Under the pieces are notes generated by a model. That model was given only the letters and a program-made list of their open reading frames with translations, was not told the origin of the DNA and ran no database searches. Source: JANNBN01 sp963763885 (lineage in GTDB: Bacteria > Actinomycetota > Acidimicrobiia > Acidimicrobiales > JANYDT01). From it: a DNA stretch of 64,000 bases. Shown here in pieces: positions 42,931-50,562 of this stretch. Position numbers and translations under genes: made by a program. The DNA is taken from positions 1,550,001-1,614,000 of the forward strand of contig CAVXQD010000007.1 in assembly GCA_963763885.1 (NCBI GenBank), given 5' to 3'. Every line of letters starts with the position of its first letter. Within the stretch, counting starts at the first letter, position 1.

Positions 42931-44645
42931 CGCTCCGACCCCTCACTGAGCTGGCTGACCACAGCGGCCACCAACGCAGGAAGGTCTCCCGCCACCAAAC
43001 CGGCAGCCAGACCGTTGCTTGCGGCGGTGCCATGCAACCATGCGCCGACGGAAGCAGCCTTCTGCGCAGACAGGCCTTGTGCAAGCAGCGCGCCAATCAC
43101 GCCGGCAAGAACATCACCCGTTCCGGCTGTCGCTAAGCGCTGGTCCCCTGTTGTCACGACGTCCACCCACCCTTCAGGTGAGGCGACCAAGGTTGTTGGT
43201 CCTTTCAACAGAACCACTGCCCCGGTTGCCGCTGCGAGACGGCGGACATCGGCAAATCGGTTGGCACTGACTGGCTGGCCCGTGAGTGCACGAAACTCCC
43301 CATCGTGGGGAGTGAGCACCGTTGTGCCCGGAGGTCGCCCGGCGAGGCCCCGCACGGCTGCATCGAACTCGGCGGTACGAGCCGTGCCCGCCGCCGCTGC
43401 GGCAGCGGGGGTCGCACCGATGCGTCGGCTGGCGGCTTGAAGAACAGCGCGCTGACCCGGAAGCAGGTCAACTTGTGCGGCCGCCCGCAGCGCCGCCGCT
43501 GCCGCCGCGGTTTCACCAACGTGCTGCGTTCCGGCCCGGGTGGCGCCCGGCGACGTCGGCCGGCTTTCAACGTCGCTGACGGAACGCGTAGCCGCTTCAC
43601 CGCCGCGAGCCTTGGAGCTTGCCGAGCTGGTTGCACGGGTGCCGGACGACTGGATACCAATCGCGCGGACCATCGCGCGCGGGTCCTCTTCAAGGGAACC
43701 AGGCGCCAGCGCAACGATTGCGTCAGCATCGATGACGGTAGGCAGCGGGCACTTGGACAAGACCTGGCGAACCGATGACCGAGTTGTGCGCGCACGGCCA
43801 AGACCCGGACCGATGACAAGCGCTCGGCACTTTTCCGCAAGCACGATGGCCTGCTGCGACCAGTGTTCTTCCGGAAGCTCCACGGCGACGGCTTCGGTGT
43901 CACCAACGGTGCGGCCAGGTACGCCGAGACGAACCATGCCTGCCCCAGCACGGAGCGCGCCTGCGGACACCAACAACGGCGCACCCGTCATGCCGATTGA
44001 ACCGGAAACCACGAGAACCGCTGCGTCCCACTTGTGTGCATCTCGGTTTCGGAGAGGAAGGAGCCGGGCGACATCTGCAGCGGTGACTACGCCGGCGTGG
44101 GCGTATGCCGATGCGTCAAGCCCGATATCGGCAACCACAATTCGTCCAGCGCAACGTGGGCCATCGGAAAGCAGCAATCCCGGTTTCAGCGCCGCAAATG
44201 TGACCGTTACATCGGCCTGGACGGCAATTCCGCCAACCAAGACCTCGCCCGTGACGGAGTCAATCCCAGACGGAATATCGACCGCGAGCACCGGCGCTCC
44301 TGCGGGGTCTGGCGCAAGATATGGGGCGTTGAGCGATATGCCATAGGCGCCGTCGATCACAAGGTCGCTGCGTTGTAGGCGTGCTGGCGGCGGGTTGAGC
44401 CGATCGACTCTCACTAGCTGCACTCGAACGCCGCGCCGCTCGAGTAGCCGTGCCGCGGCAAGTGCATCGGCCCCGTTGGCGCCGGGACCTGCCACAACAA
44501 CCACGCGGCGACCGTAAGCGCCGCCAAGCATCGCCAACGCCTCGGCCGCGACAGCGTTCCCGGCCCGTTCAACCAGCACTTGATGGGAGACACGAGAGGA
44601 AGAGTCGAGCGCGCGGATCTCGTCGGGGAAGAGTACGGGGATCAC
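42927..44645 (-). CDS. nnr: Bifunctional NAD(P)H-hydrate epimerase/dehydratase
   Basis: Repairs hydrated NAD(P)H. N-terminal YjeF epimerase domain (VVVVAGPGANGADALAAARLL, VIDGAYGISLNAPY, VLAVDIPSGIDSVTG) and C-terminal ADP-dependent dehydratase domain (VVSGSIGMTGAPLL, RALVIGPGLG, VIDADAIVALAPG, TVLTPHDGEFRALTG, TAGTGDVLAGVIG). Between VIDADAIVALAPG and TVLTPHDGEF, which in usual enzymes lie close together, there is an about 120-residue Ala/Ser/Arg/Thr-rich insert. The GTG at 44645, 4 bp after acpS, gives 572 residues; a TTG at 44666 overlapping acpS is the alternative. Confidence 0.93.
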   Translation of the reverse strand: MIPVLFPDEIRALDSSSRVSHQVLVERAGNAVAAEALAMLGGAYGRRVVVVAGPGANGADALAAARLLERRGVRVQLVRVDRLNPPPARLQRSDLVIDGAYGISLNAPYLAPDPAGAPVLAVDIPSGIDSVTGEVLVGGIAVQADVTVTFAALKPGLLLSDGPRCAGRIVVADIGLDASAYAHAGVVTAADVARLLPLRNRDAHKWDAAVLVVSGSIGMTGAPLLVSAGALRAGAGMVRLGVPGRTVGDTEAVAVELPEEHWSQQAIVLAEKCRALVIGPGLGRARTTRSSVRQVLSKCPLPTVIDADAIVALAPGSLEEDPRAMVRAIGIQSSGTRATSSASSKARGGEAATRSVSDVESRPTSPGATRAGTQHVGETAAAAAALRAAAQVDLLPGQRAVLQAASRRIGATPAAAAAAGTARTAEFDAAVRGLAGRPPGTTVLTPHDGEFRALTGQPVSANRFADVRRLAAATGAVVLLKGPTTLVASPEGWVDVVTTGDQRLATAGTGDVLAGVIGALLAQGLSAQKAASVGAWLHGTAASNGLAAGLVAGDLPALVAAVVSQLSEGSER

Positions 44646-44649
44646 AGCT

Positions 44650-45021
44650 TCATTCTCGTTCGCCAATCACCATGGCAATGGCAGTTGACCCGGTGTGGGT
44701 CAAGGAGATGTGCCAAGAGGTAACACCAGCTGCTGCGGCCAAAACAGCAGCCTGGCCCGACAGTCGCAACGATGGAGCGCCGGACTCGGCAAGGACGGTC
44801 TCCACATCATGAAAACCGAATGCGCCAAGGCCAACCCCAAGCGCCTTCATAACGGCTTCTTTGGCAGCGAACCGAGCGGCGTACCGTTCAGACGGGTCAT
44901 GGCGCTGCTCTGCGTCTGCCTGCTCACCTGGGGTGAAGCGTTCGCGAAAGGTTGGAGTGCGCTGCAAGATTTGGCGCATACGGTCGACTTCGACGGCGTC
45001 GACGCCGATGCCCACAATCAC
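44650..45021 (-). CDS. acpS: Holo-[acyl-carrier-protein] synthase
   Basis: Transfers phosphopantetheine from CoA to acyl carrier protein. A 123-residue AcpS-type enzyme with Mg-binding Asp8 in IVGIGVDAVEVDRM and the conserved RYAARFAAKEAVMKALG, plus the C-terminal WHISLTHTGSTAIAMVI. GTG start. Followed after 4 bp by nnr and then alr, a common actinobacterial order. Confidence 0.96.
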   Translation of the reverse strand: MIVGIGVDAVEVDRMRQILQRTPTFRERFTPGEQADAEQRHDPSERYAARFAAKEAVMKALGVGLGAFGFHDVETVLAESGAPSLRLSGQAAVLAAAAGVTSWHISLTHTGSTAIAMVIGERE

Positions 45022-45042
45022 GGTGCGTAACCCGATTGGGTC

Positions 45043-45414
45043 TCAGCCCTTCTTGGCTGCCCAGCGTTCGCGCGCCAAGCGGGAACGTTCGATGAGCAGC
45101 GCTGGGACACCATTGACGCTCTCGCCCACGGCGCTGGCAGCAGCTTCGGCTCCGACCGCAGTTGCCCCACCAGACGCAGCTGTTGGCGTCTCGTCGCCGC
45201 CAGCCATACGGCGCTCGAACTCTGGAATGGTCATGAGCTTGGCGCGGTCGATGGTGCCGACGCGCTCGCCGTTGTCGAACCAAACCCAGTAGCGAATCCA
45301 GGTGAGGCCCTGAACATGGATGACCTTGCCGAGTGTGCCAGCCGGAACGCCGCGCAGGGCGACCTTGGCACGGACGGGTTCACCAGCGGAAAGGGGTGCG
45401 ATCGTTGCAGCCAT
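45043..45414 (-). CDS. Small protein with a beta-barrel-like N-terminal half, unknown function
   Basis: A 123-residue protein. Residues 10-58 (GEPVRAKVALRGVPAGTLGK to GERVGTIDRAKLM) look like a small SH3/KOW-like barrel rich in Val, Gly and Trp (LTWIRYWVWFDNGE). An Ala/Thr-rich linker (75-105) and a basic C-terminal helix (LLIERSRLARERWAAKKG) follow. Not recognised. It directly precedes acpS on the same strand (21 bp), inside the cell-wall/coenzyme gene run. Confidence 0.75.
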   Translation of the reverse strand: MAATIAPLSAGEPVRAKVALRGVPAGTLGKVIHVQGLTWIRYWVWFDNGERVGTIDRAKLMTIPEFERRMAGGDETPTAASGGATAVGAEAAASAVGESVNGVPALLIERSRLARERWAAKKG

Positions 45415-45528
45415 AGCAGGAGCAGACCTTAGCCGAGGCTCTCTACGGACCCGACTCCGCACGTTTGTCCGGCAGGCGACCGCAACGGGACCGAAAGGGA
45501 ACCGATCCACAATCGGACAGGCACGGAC

Positions 45529-47304
45529 GTGACTGATGCCACTACCGTCCGGGGCATGACCGAGCGATTCCGAACCGAGTGGGACACCGCCCCAAACCCC
45601 AGCTACGACATCTGGACAATCACGAACGGAGGCGAGGTGGTTCCTGGAGTGCTGAAACCGCTGGTGGCGACCACGTTCAATCGCCAAGATTCGGCAAGCC
45701 TGGCCAGCTTGATGGCTGAGTACCCAACGGGTCACCTCGTCTCGCTCTACGACCCGCCCATCGGGAACTTCTTCGGAATCTATGCAGGCAGGATCGCCAT
45801 CAACGTCGGGTTCACCGCCGCGGCGATGAGCGTCTTGGATCCACAGATCGCCGAGGCAATGCTCCAGCAGTTCTTCACCGGCGCCAGCGGTACCGAACGA
45901 TTCGTTGTGCGGGTGTCGGACGAAGAACGAGCGCCGGTCGTTGCAATCGCCGAGGCGCAACGAGCCGCTGCCCCCGAAGCGCTTGCGCAGCGCCAAGCCG
46001 GGCTCTACGCAGAACGCGCCTCAGACCAGACTCGAAAGGATCGAAGTCTCGGATTGCATGATGCATGGGCACGAAACGAGGAACTCGCCGCCGAAGGGCT
46101 GGACCTCGTCAACCTTCACTACGTCGTTTCGACTGCCGCTGGTGAGTGGCAGGTGAAACTTTTCGGCGTCCTGATGATGTGTGGGCAGGACCCTGCCGCC
46201 GCAATTGCGCTGTGCAGCGGTCTTGGCGAGGTTGAATCCGCCAAACCTGCCATCGGTCTCTACGACTTGGCGCAGCACGCAACGCAACACCCAGAGATCG
46301 TCAGCGCGCTGACGAATGAACCAGCCTCCGCTGTTCTCGATCGAATCTCGTCCGCCTCATCGGTCGACGATGACGGGGCAACCGACGGCTGGCGATCCTT
46401 TGCCAATGCATTCAACGAGTTTCTGTTTCGCTACGGCTTCCGCGGCCAGGGAGAAGTTGACGTCTCCAATGCCGACTGGAGCGAGCAACCATCGTTTGTG
46501 GTCAGCCAAATTCGGTCGATGCTTGCGGTGCCGGAATCGGACTCGCCTCGCGCCCAGGTCGCCAAGGCCGCAGCCGGACGGGAGCTGCTTGAACAGAACC
46601 TCCGCGCGTTGCTCCCGACCGAAACGGCTCCGATCTTTGACGGCGTCCTCGCCCAAGCACAGCATTTCACGCGTCTCCGTGAAATGTCCAAGGCCACATG
46701 GGTTCTGGGGGTCCGACGCGCCCGGCCGACCTACCTTGCAATTTGCGATGGAGTCGCTGCGGCGCTGGGCATCAGTTCCGACGACGTGAACTTCCTCCTG
46801 CTCGACGAGGTCGAACAGGTTGTGAATACCGGATCCCTGCCGAACGCGGCGGAGCACGTCGGGCGTCGTCGGGCGCAATGGGCAGAAGCGCATAACCATG
46901 TTCTGCCAGACGTGTGGGTTGGCGAGCCGACCACAGAGGCACTTGGCGCCGCCGCGGACATCACCGAACTCACCGGCCTCCCAGTCTCGCCGGGTACCGG
47001 CCAGCCCGTGCGCGGCACGGCCCGGATCGTCGCGGACGTGCAGGCCGCCATGGAGCGAGAAATCCAAGTTGGCGACATTCTCATCGCGCCGTTTACAGAC
47101 ACACCGTGGACTCCACTGTTCATACCGGCAGGGGCCGTTGTGGTTGAGACGGGGGGCGTGCTCAGCCACGCCGCAACGGTGGCGAGAGAGTTCGGGATTC
47201 CGTGTGTCGTGATGGTCAAAGACGCAACGCGAATCATCCATGACGGCGACACCGTCGAAGTAAACGGAGTCACCGGTCAGGTGACCATTGTCAGCCGCGC
47301 GTGA
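45529..47304 (+). CDS. PEP-utilising swivel-domain protein without an ATP-grasp domain
   Basis: A 591-residue protein. The C-terminal domain (about 495-591) is the swivelling phosphohistidine domain of PEP synthase, PPDK and rifampin phosphotransferase: PVRGTARIV, GDILIAPFTDTPWTPLF, and GGVLSHAATVAREFGIPCVV with phosphorylatable His547. The middle region (about 200-440) resembles the helical segment preceding the swivel in rifampin phosphotransferase-like enzymes (NEFLFRYGFRGQGEVDVS). The N-terminal ATP-binding domain is absent; residues 1-190 are unlike ATP-grasp. A separate partner would be needed to phosphorylate the His. GTG at 45529 or ATG at 45556 may start it. Confidence 0.8.
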   Translation: MTDATTVRGMTERFRTEWDTAPNPSYDIWTITNGGEVVPGVLKPLVATTFNRQDSASLASLMAEYPTGHLVSLYDPPIGNFFGIYAGRIAINVGFTAAAMSVLDPQIAEAMLQQFFTGASGTERFVVRVSDEERAPVVAIAEAQRAAAPEALAQRQAGLYAERASDQTRKDRSLGLHDAWARNEELAAEGLDLVNLHYVVSTAAGEWQVKLFGVLMMCGQDPAAAIALCSGLGEVESAKPAIGLYDLAQHATQHPEIVSALTNEPASAVLDRISSASSVDDDGATDGWRSFANAFNEFLFRYGFRGQGEVDVSNADWSEQPSFVVSQIRSMLAVPESDSPRAQVAKAAAGRELLEQNLRALLPTETAPIFDGVLAQAQHFTRLREMSKATWVLGVRRARPTYLAICDGVAAALGISSDDVNFLLLDEVEQVVNTGSLPNAAEHVGRRRAQWAEAHNHVLPDVWVGEPTTEALGAAADITELTGLPVSPGTGQPVRGTARIVADVQAAMEREIQVGDILIAPFTDTPWTPLFIPAGAVVVETGGVLSHAATVAREFGIPCVVMVKDATRIIHDGDTVEVNGVTGQVTIVSRA

Positions 47305-47851
47305 TGACCTGAGCGGGTCCTAGCTCCACACCGGCTTCGGCGGCCTCTGGTGAAGTCCAACCTGGCGTCACCTCGGTGACCTGGGTGGCATCACCGTGAG
47401 CGCCGGCGGTCCGCTCGATAGTCAGCGCGCTGCCGATCTGCACTGGTGCGGCCATCGACTGGTTGGAAGCACGACCGGGTGCAGCAACAACCAGCGCTGA
47501 CCCGACAATTGCCACTCCAAAGGCTGCGAATGCGGTGCGACGACGCTTGGTGCGCAGGCGCGCTGCCTGGTGGCGCTGCACCGCCATACGGCCTTCGAGA
47601 TCAGCCTGGACAGCTTCCGTCGTGCGGCCGAGTACTGCAGCGAGAACGTCGAGATCCTGGGTTCGCAGCCAGACGTTGCCCGCCTGCTGGTTGCGCAACG
47701 AACGGACAAAGTCGAGATATGCCTCAAGCAGGTCATCGTCTGACGCCTTCCTCGCCAGCTTGTGTGCCAGCGGGCGATTGACCGGGTACAGGTTCTCGCC
47801 CACTCGGAGGTTGGATGCGGTCACTTCAAGGGTGCTGTTCGCGCGAGACAT
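47291..47851 (-). CDS. Membrane protein with cytoplasmic helical head, unknown function
   Basis: A 186-residue protein starting MSRANSTLEVTASNL. Residues 25-80 are charged and helical (KLARKASDDDLLEAYLDFVRSLRN), followed by a basic stretch (RLRTKRRRTAF), one membrane segment (about 111-128) and an extracytoplasmic tail. Not recognised as a family. It follows glmM on the same strand, separated by the 12-bp repeat array, and its end overlaps the convergent PEP-swivel gene by 14 bp. Confidence 0.7.
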   Translation of the reverse strand: MSRANSTLEVTASNLRVGENLYPVNRPLAHKLARKASDDDLLEAYLDFVRSLRNQQAGNVWLRTQDLDVLAAVLGRTTEAVQADLEGRMAVQRHQAARLRTKRRRTAFAAFGVAIVGSALVVAAPGRASNQSMAAPVQIGSALTIERTAGAHGDATQVTEVTPGWTSPEAAEAGVELGPAQVITRG

Positions 47852-47920
47852 GCCCGATGCATCGGCCCGCTTTGGCGGACACTGAACCTCAGCGCCCACA
47901 ACCCGTGGGGGATTCCATCA

Positions 47921-47992
47921 ACCTTGGTGACAACCTTGGTGACCACCGTGGTAACAACCTTGGTGACAACCGTGGTGACAACCGTGGTGACC
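47921..47992 (+). repeat. 12-bp imperfect tandem repeat array
   Basis: Six contiguous copies of ACC(T/G)TGGT(G/A)AC(A/C), from 47921 to 47992, in the 165-bp spacer between glmM and the following minus-strand gene. No other feature is visible in the spacer. Units vary at three positions, so the array is older than the near-identical 62-bp repeat. Confidence 0.9.
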
Positions 47993-48016
47993 ACCCTTGG
48001 CCACCCTGGGGTCCAG

Positions 48017-49381
48017 TTACGCGAGTTCTCGTTGAACAACGCTGCAGAGATGTGCAGTCACCGACTCGGCCTGGTCAGCAGTTTGTGCTTCGACCATGAC
48101 CCGAACAAACGGTTCGGTGCCGCTGGGGCGGATGAGGACTCGGCCGCCGCCAGCCATGCCGAGTTCCGCATCGCGAACCGCATCCCATAACGCCGTTGCA
48201 TCGGCGAGCTTTGCGCGATCAACCCCGCGCACATTGCGTAGCACCTGCGGCAGCCGCACCATCACCGACCCAAGCCCTGAGAGGGAGCGGCTGGTTCGTG
48301 CCATGAGGTCCATCACCGCCACGCCAGTCAGGAGCCCATCGCCGGTTGAGGCGTAACGGGTCATGATCACGTGCCCGGACTGCTCGCCGCCAAGCGAGTA
48401 GGCGCCAGCTTCCAATGCCTCAAGCACATAGCGGTCGCCTACCTTGGTCTCCACAACATTGAGGCCTTCTCGCTCCATGGCCAGTTTGAATCCAAGGTTC
48501 GTCATGACCGTGACAACCACGGTGTCATCTTTTAGCTGCGACCGGGACCGGAGATCCAAGGCCAGCATGGCCATGATCTGGTCGCCGTCAATCAGTTCAC
48601 CAGCGGCATCGCACGCGAGGCATCGGTCGGCGTCGCCGTCGAAACCAAGGCCCAGATCTGCTCCGGAACTGCGGACCTCGTTCATCAACGATTGCAGGTG
48701 AGTCGACCCGCACCCTGCGTTGATGTTGATTCCGTCCGGAGTGCTGTGGAGCATGGTGACCGTGGCGCCAAGGCCCTTCAACACGGGCTCGGCGATGGCC
48801 GAAAGCGCACCGTTGGCCGCATCGACCACAACGTGCAACCCGCTCAGTCGACGACCTTCGATCACGTCGTGGATGTGCGACTGATACGTGGCGACTGCCG
48901 AGCCCAGGTCGTCGTGGACCCAGCCCACTCGTTCTCCGGACAGGTCCGTGTCAGCTCGCAATGCAGGTTCGGCCAGTGTGCGCGAGAGCAGTTGACCATA
49001 CACAGCGTCGATCCGGTGCTCGGTGGCGTCGTCGAGCTTGCGCCCACCAGCCGAAAAAAACTTGATGCCGTTGTCTTGGAACGGGTTGTGGCTGGCGGAG
49101 ATCATGGCCGCGGGCAAATTCCGCTGTGCTGATGCCAACGCAACTGCTGGGGTGGGGAGCACCCCGAGGTCGATCACATCGGCGCCCTCCGCTGCAAGGC
49201 CAGCGCCAAGGGCGCCGAACAGCTGCAGCCCCGAACGGCGCGTGTCGCGGCCGACCAAGAACGTGCCGCCAGGGAGTTCACGCGCAGCAGCTCGCCCCAA
49301 CGACATCACAACCTCGGGGGTGAGTTCGGTGTTGGCAACGCCACGGACACCGTCTGTTCCGAATCTGGGGATGGAGCTCAT
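48017..49381 (-). CDS. glmM: Phosphoglucosamine mutase
   Basis: Interconverts glucosamine-6- and -1-phosphate for UDP-GlcNAc and peptidoglycan. A 454-residue member of the phosphohexomutase family: FGTDGVRGVANTELTPE at the N-terminus, active-site phosphoserine Ser97 in ISASHNPFQDNGIKFF, Mg-binding GFDGDADRCLA, sugar-binding GGEQSGHVI and phosphate-binding RPSGTEPFVRVM. The ATG at 49381 is taken; a GTG 15 bp upstream is possible. It follows rplM-rpsI, the standard actinobacterial order. Confidence 0.97.
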   Translation of the reverse strand: MSSIPRFGTDGVRGVANTELTPEVVMSLGRAAARELPGGTFLVGRDTRRSGLQLFGALGAGLAAEGADVIDLGVLPTPAVALASAQRNLPAAMISASHNPFQDNGIKFFSAGGRKLDDATEHRIDAVYGQLLSRTLAEPALRADTDLSGERVGWVHDDLGSAVATYQSHIHDVIEGRRLSGLHVVVDAANGALSAIAEPVLKGLGATVTMLHSTPDGININAGCGSTHLQSLMNEVRSSGADLGLGFDGDADRCLACDAAGELIDGDQIMAMLALDLRSRSQLKDDTVVVTVMTNLGFKLAMEREGLNVVETKVGDRYVLEALEAGAYSLGGEQSGHVIMTRYASTGDGLLTGVAVMDLMARTSRSLSGLGSVMVRLPQVLRNVRGVDRAKLADATALWDAVRDAELGMAGGGRVLIRPSGTEPFVRVMVEAQTADQAESVTAHLCSVVQRELA

Positions 49382-49416
49382 GAGTTTCTCAACCACGTTT
49401 CATTCTGGAAAGCAAT

Positions 49417-49438
49417 CCGCCGCCCCTGAGGGCGGCGG
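49417..49438 (-). terminator. Hairpin terminator after rpsI
   Basis: Perfect 9-bp GC stem CCGCCGCCC-CTGA-GGGCGGCGG, about 40 bp beyond the rpsI stop, followed on the minus strand by ATTGCTTTCC. It separates the ribosomal genes from glmM. Confidence 0.75.
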
Positions 49439-49477
49439 GGTGCAACAAATATGCTGTCGGAGGGACCCCGAAGCGGC

Positions 49478-49870
49478 TTAGCGCTTCGAGTACTGACCGG
49501 CCTTACGTGCCTTCTTGAGGCCGTATTTCTTGGATTCCTTCTTACGATCGTCACGCGTGAGGAAGCCAGACTTCTTCAACGGGGCACGACGCTCGGGGTC
49601 GAGTTCGGCAAGCGCACGGGCAATGCCAAGACGCAACGCGCCAGCCTGACCAGCGATACCGCCGCCATCCATGGTCACGTCGACATCGAACTGGTCAGCC
49701 AGTTCGAGTGCACGAAGTGGCTCGGTGGCCTGCATACGGAGGAGCTCCGAAGGCAGGTAGGCAGTGATGTCACGGCCGTTGATGGTTACCTTGCCGCTGC
49801 CGTTACGCAGACAGACACGGGCGATGGCGCGCTTGCGGCGGCCGGTTGCTTGCACGAGGGGTTTGGACAC
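49478..49870 (-). CDS. rpsI: 30S ribosomal protein S9 (uS9)
   Basis: A 130-residue S9: QATGRRKRAIARVCLRNGSGKVTINGRDI, GQAGALRLGIARALAELD and the basic C-terminus KKYGLKKARKAGQYSKR whose last Lys-Arg contacts P-site tRNA. Short compared with mycobacterial S9, which has an N-terminal extension. 29 bp downstream of rplM. Confidence 0.98.
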   Translation of the reverse strand: MSKPLVQATGRRKRAIARVCLRNGSGKVTINGRDITAYLPSELLRMQATEPLRALELADQFDVDVTMDGGGIAGQAGALRLGIARALAELDPERRAPLKKSGFLTRDDRKKESKKYGLKKARKAGQYSKR

Positions 49871-49899
49871 GATGTTTCCTCTAACTTCTTCTGGCCGGA

Positions 49900-50367
49900 T
49901 CAGGCCGCGGGCTTGCGCTTGGCCTGGGGGAGCTCGAGCTTGACTGGCCCTTGGGCCGAATGCGGGTGGGACTCACCCGTGTAGACCTTGAGCTTGCTCA
50001 ACTGCTGACGGCCAAGAGTGTTCTTTGGGAGCATGCCTCGCACAGCTTGACGAACAACTTCGTCAGGCTTGGTGGCAAGGCGCTCTGCCTGTGTGAAGGT
50101 CCGCAGACCACCTGGGTAACCCGAGTGGCGGTGGAAAAACGTCTTTCCGGCCTTGTTGGGGTCCAGATAGACCTTGTCCGCGTTGACAATGATGATGAAG
50201 TCACCAGTGTCCATGTGGGGCGAGAAAATGGGCTTGTGCTTCCCACGCAAACGGAGGGCGACCTCGGTTGCGAGGCGCCCAAGGGTGAGATCGGTCGCGT
50301 CGATCTCGTACCAGGTGCGGGTGATGTCGGAAGGCTTGGGGCTGAACGTACGCACGTGCAGGTCCAT
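49900..50367 (-). CDS. rplM: 50S ribosomal protein L13 (uL13)
   Basis: A 155-residue L13: TRTWYEIDATDLTLGRLATEVALRLRGK, GDFIIIVNADKVYLDPNKAGKTFFHRHSGYPGG-type core and AVRGMLPKNTLGRQQLSKLKVY. It begins MDLHVRTFSPKPSD, an N-terminal extension common in actinobacteria. First gene of rplM-rpsI. Confidence 0.98.
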   Translation of the reverse strand: MDLHVRTFSPKPSDITRTWYEIDATDLTLGRLATEVALRLRGKHKPIFSPHMDTGDFIIIVNADKVYLDPNKAGKTFFHRHSGYPGGLRTFTQAERLATKPDEVVRQAVRGMLPKNTLGRQQLSKLKVYTGESHPHSAQGPVKLELPQAKRKPAA

Positions 50368-50562
50368 ATCGTGAGGTGATCGGATACTGGCCCGGAACAG
50401 GCGACCACATGGTCTGAAGCCGAGCCGTGCAAGGTTAGCGGACGCGCGAGGGGGTTAAGAACGGTCCGGGGCGTAGGTGGTCTCACCCATGTTGAGGAAT
50501 CCGTCATGTCATCGGCCTTTCGTCTCAAGAGCTACGACTCACGGGGCCGATGAAGGCACCGT

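Noticed and set aside
47821..48039. 72-residue frame with VVTTVVTK repeats
   Set aside because: It begins inside glmM and ends inside the next gene; the peptide repeat only reflects the 12-bp DNA period.
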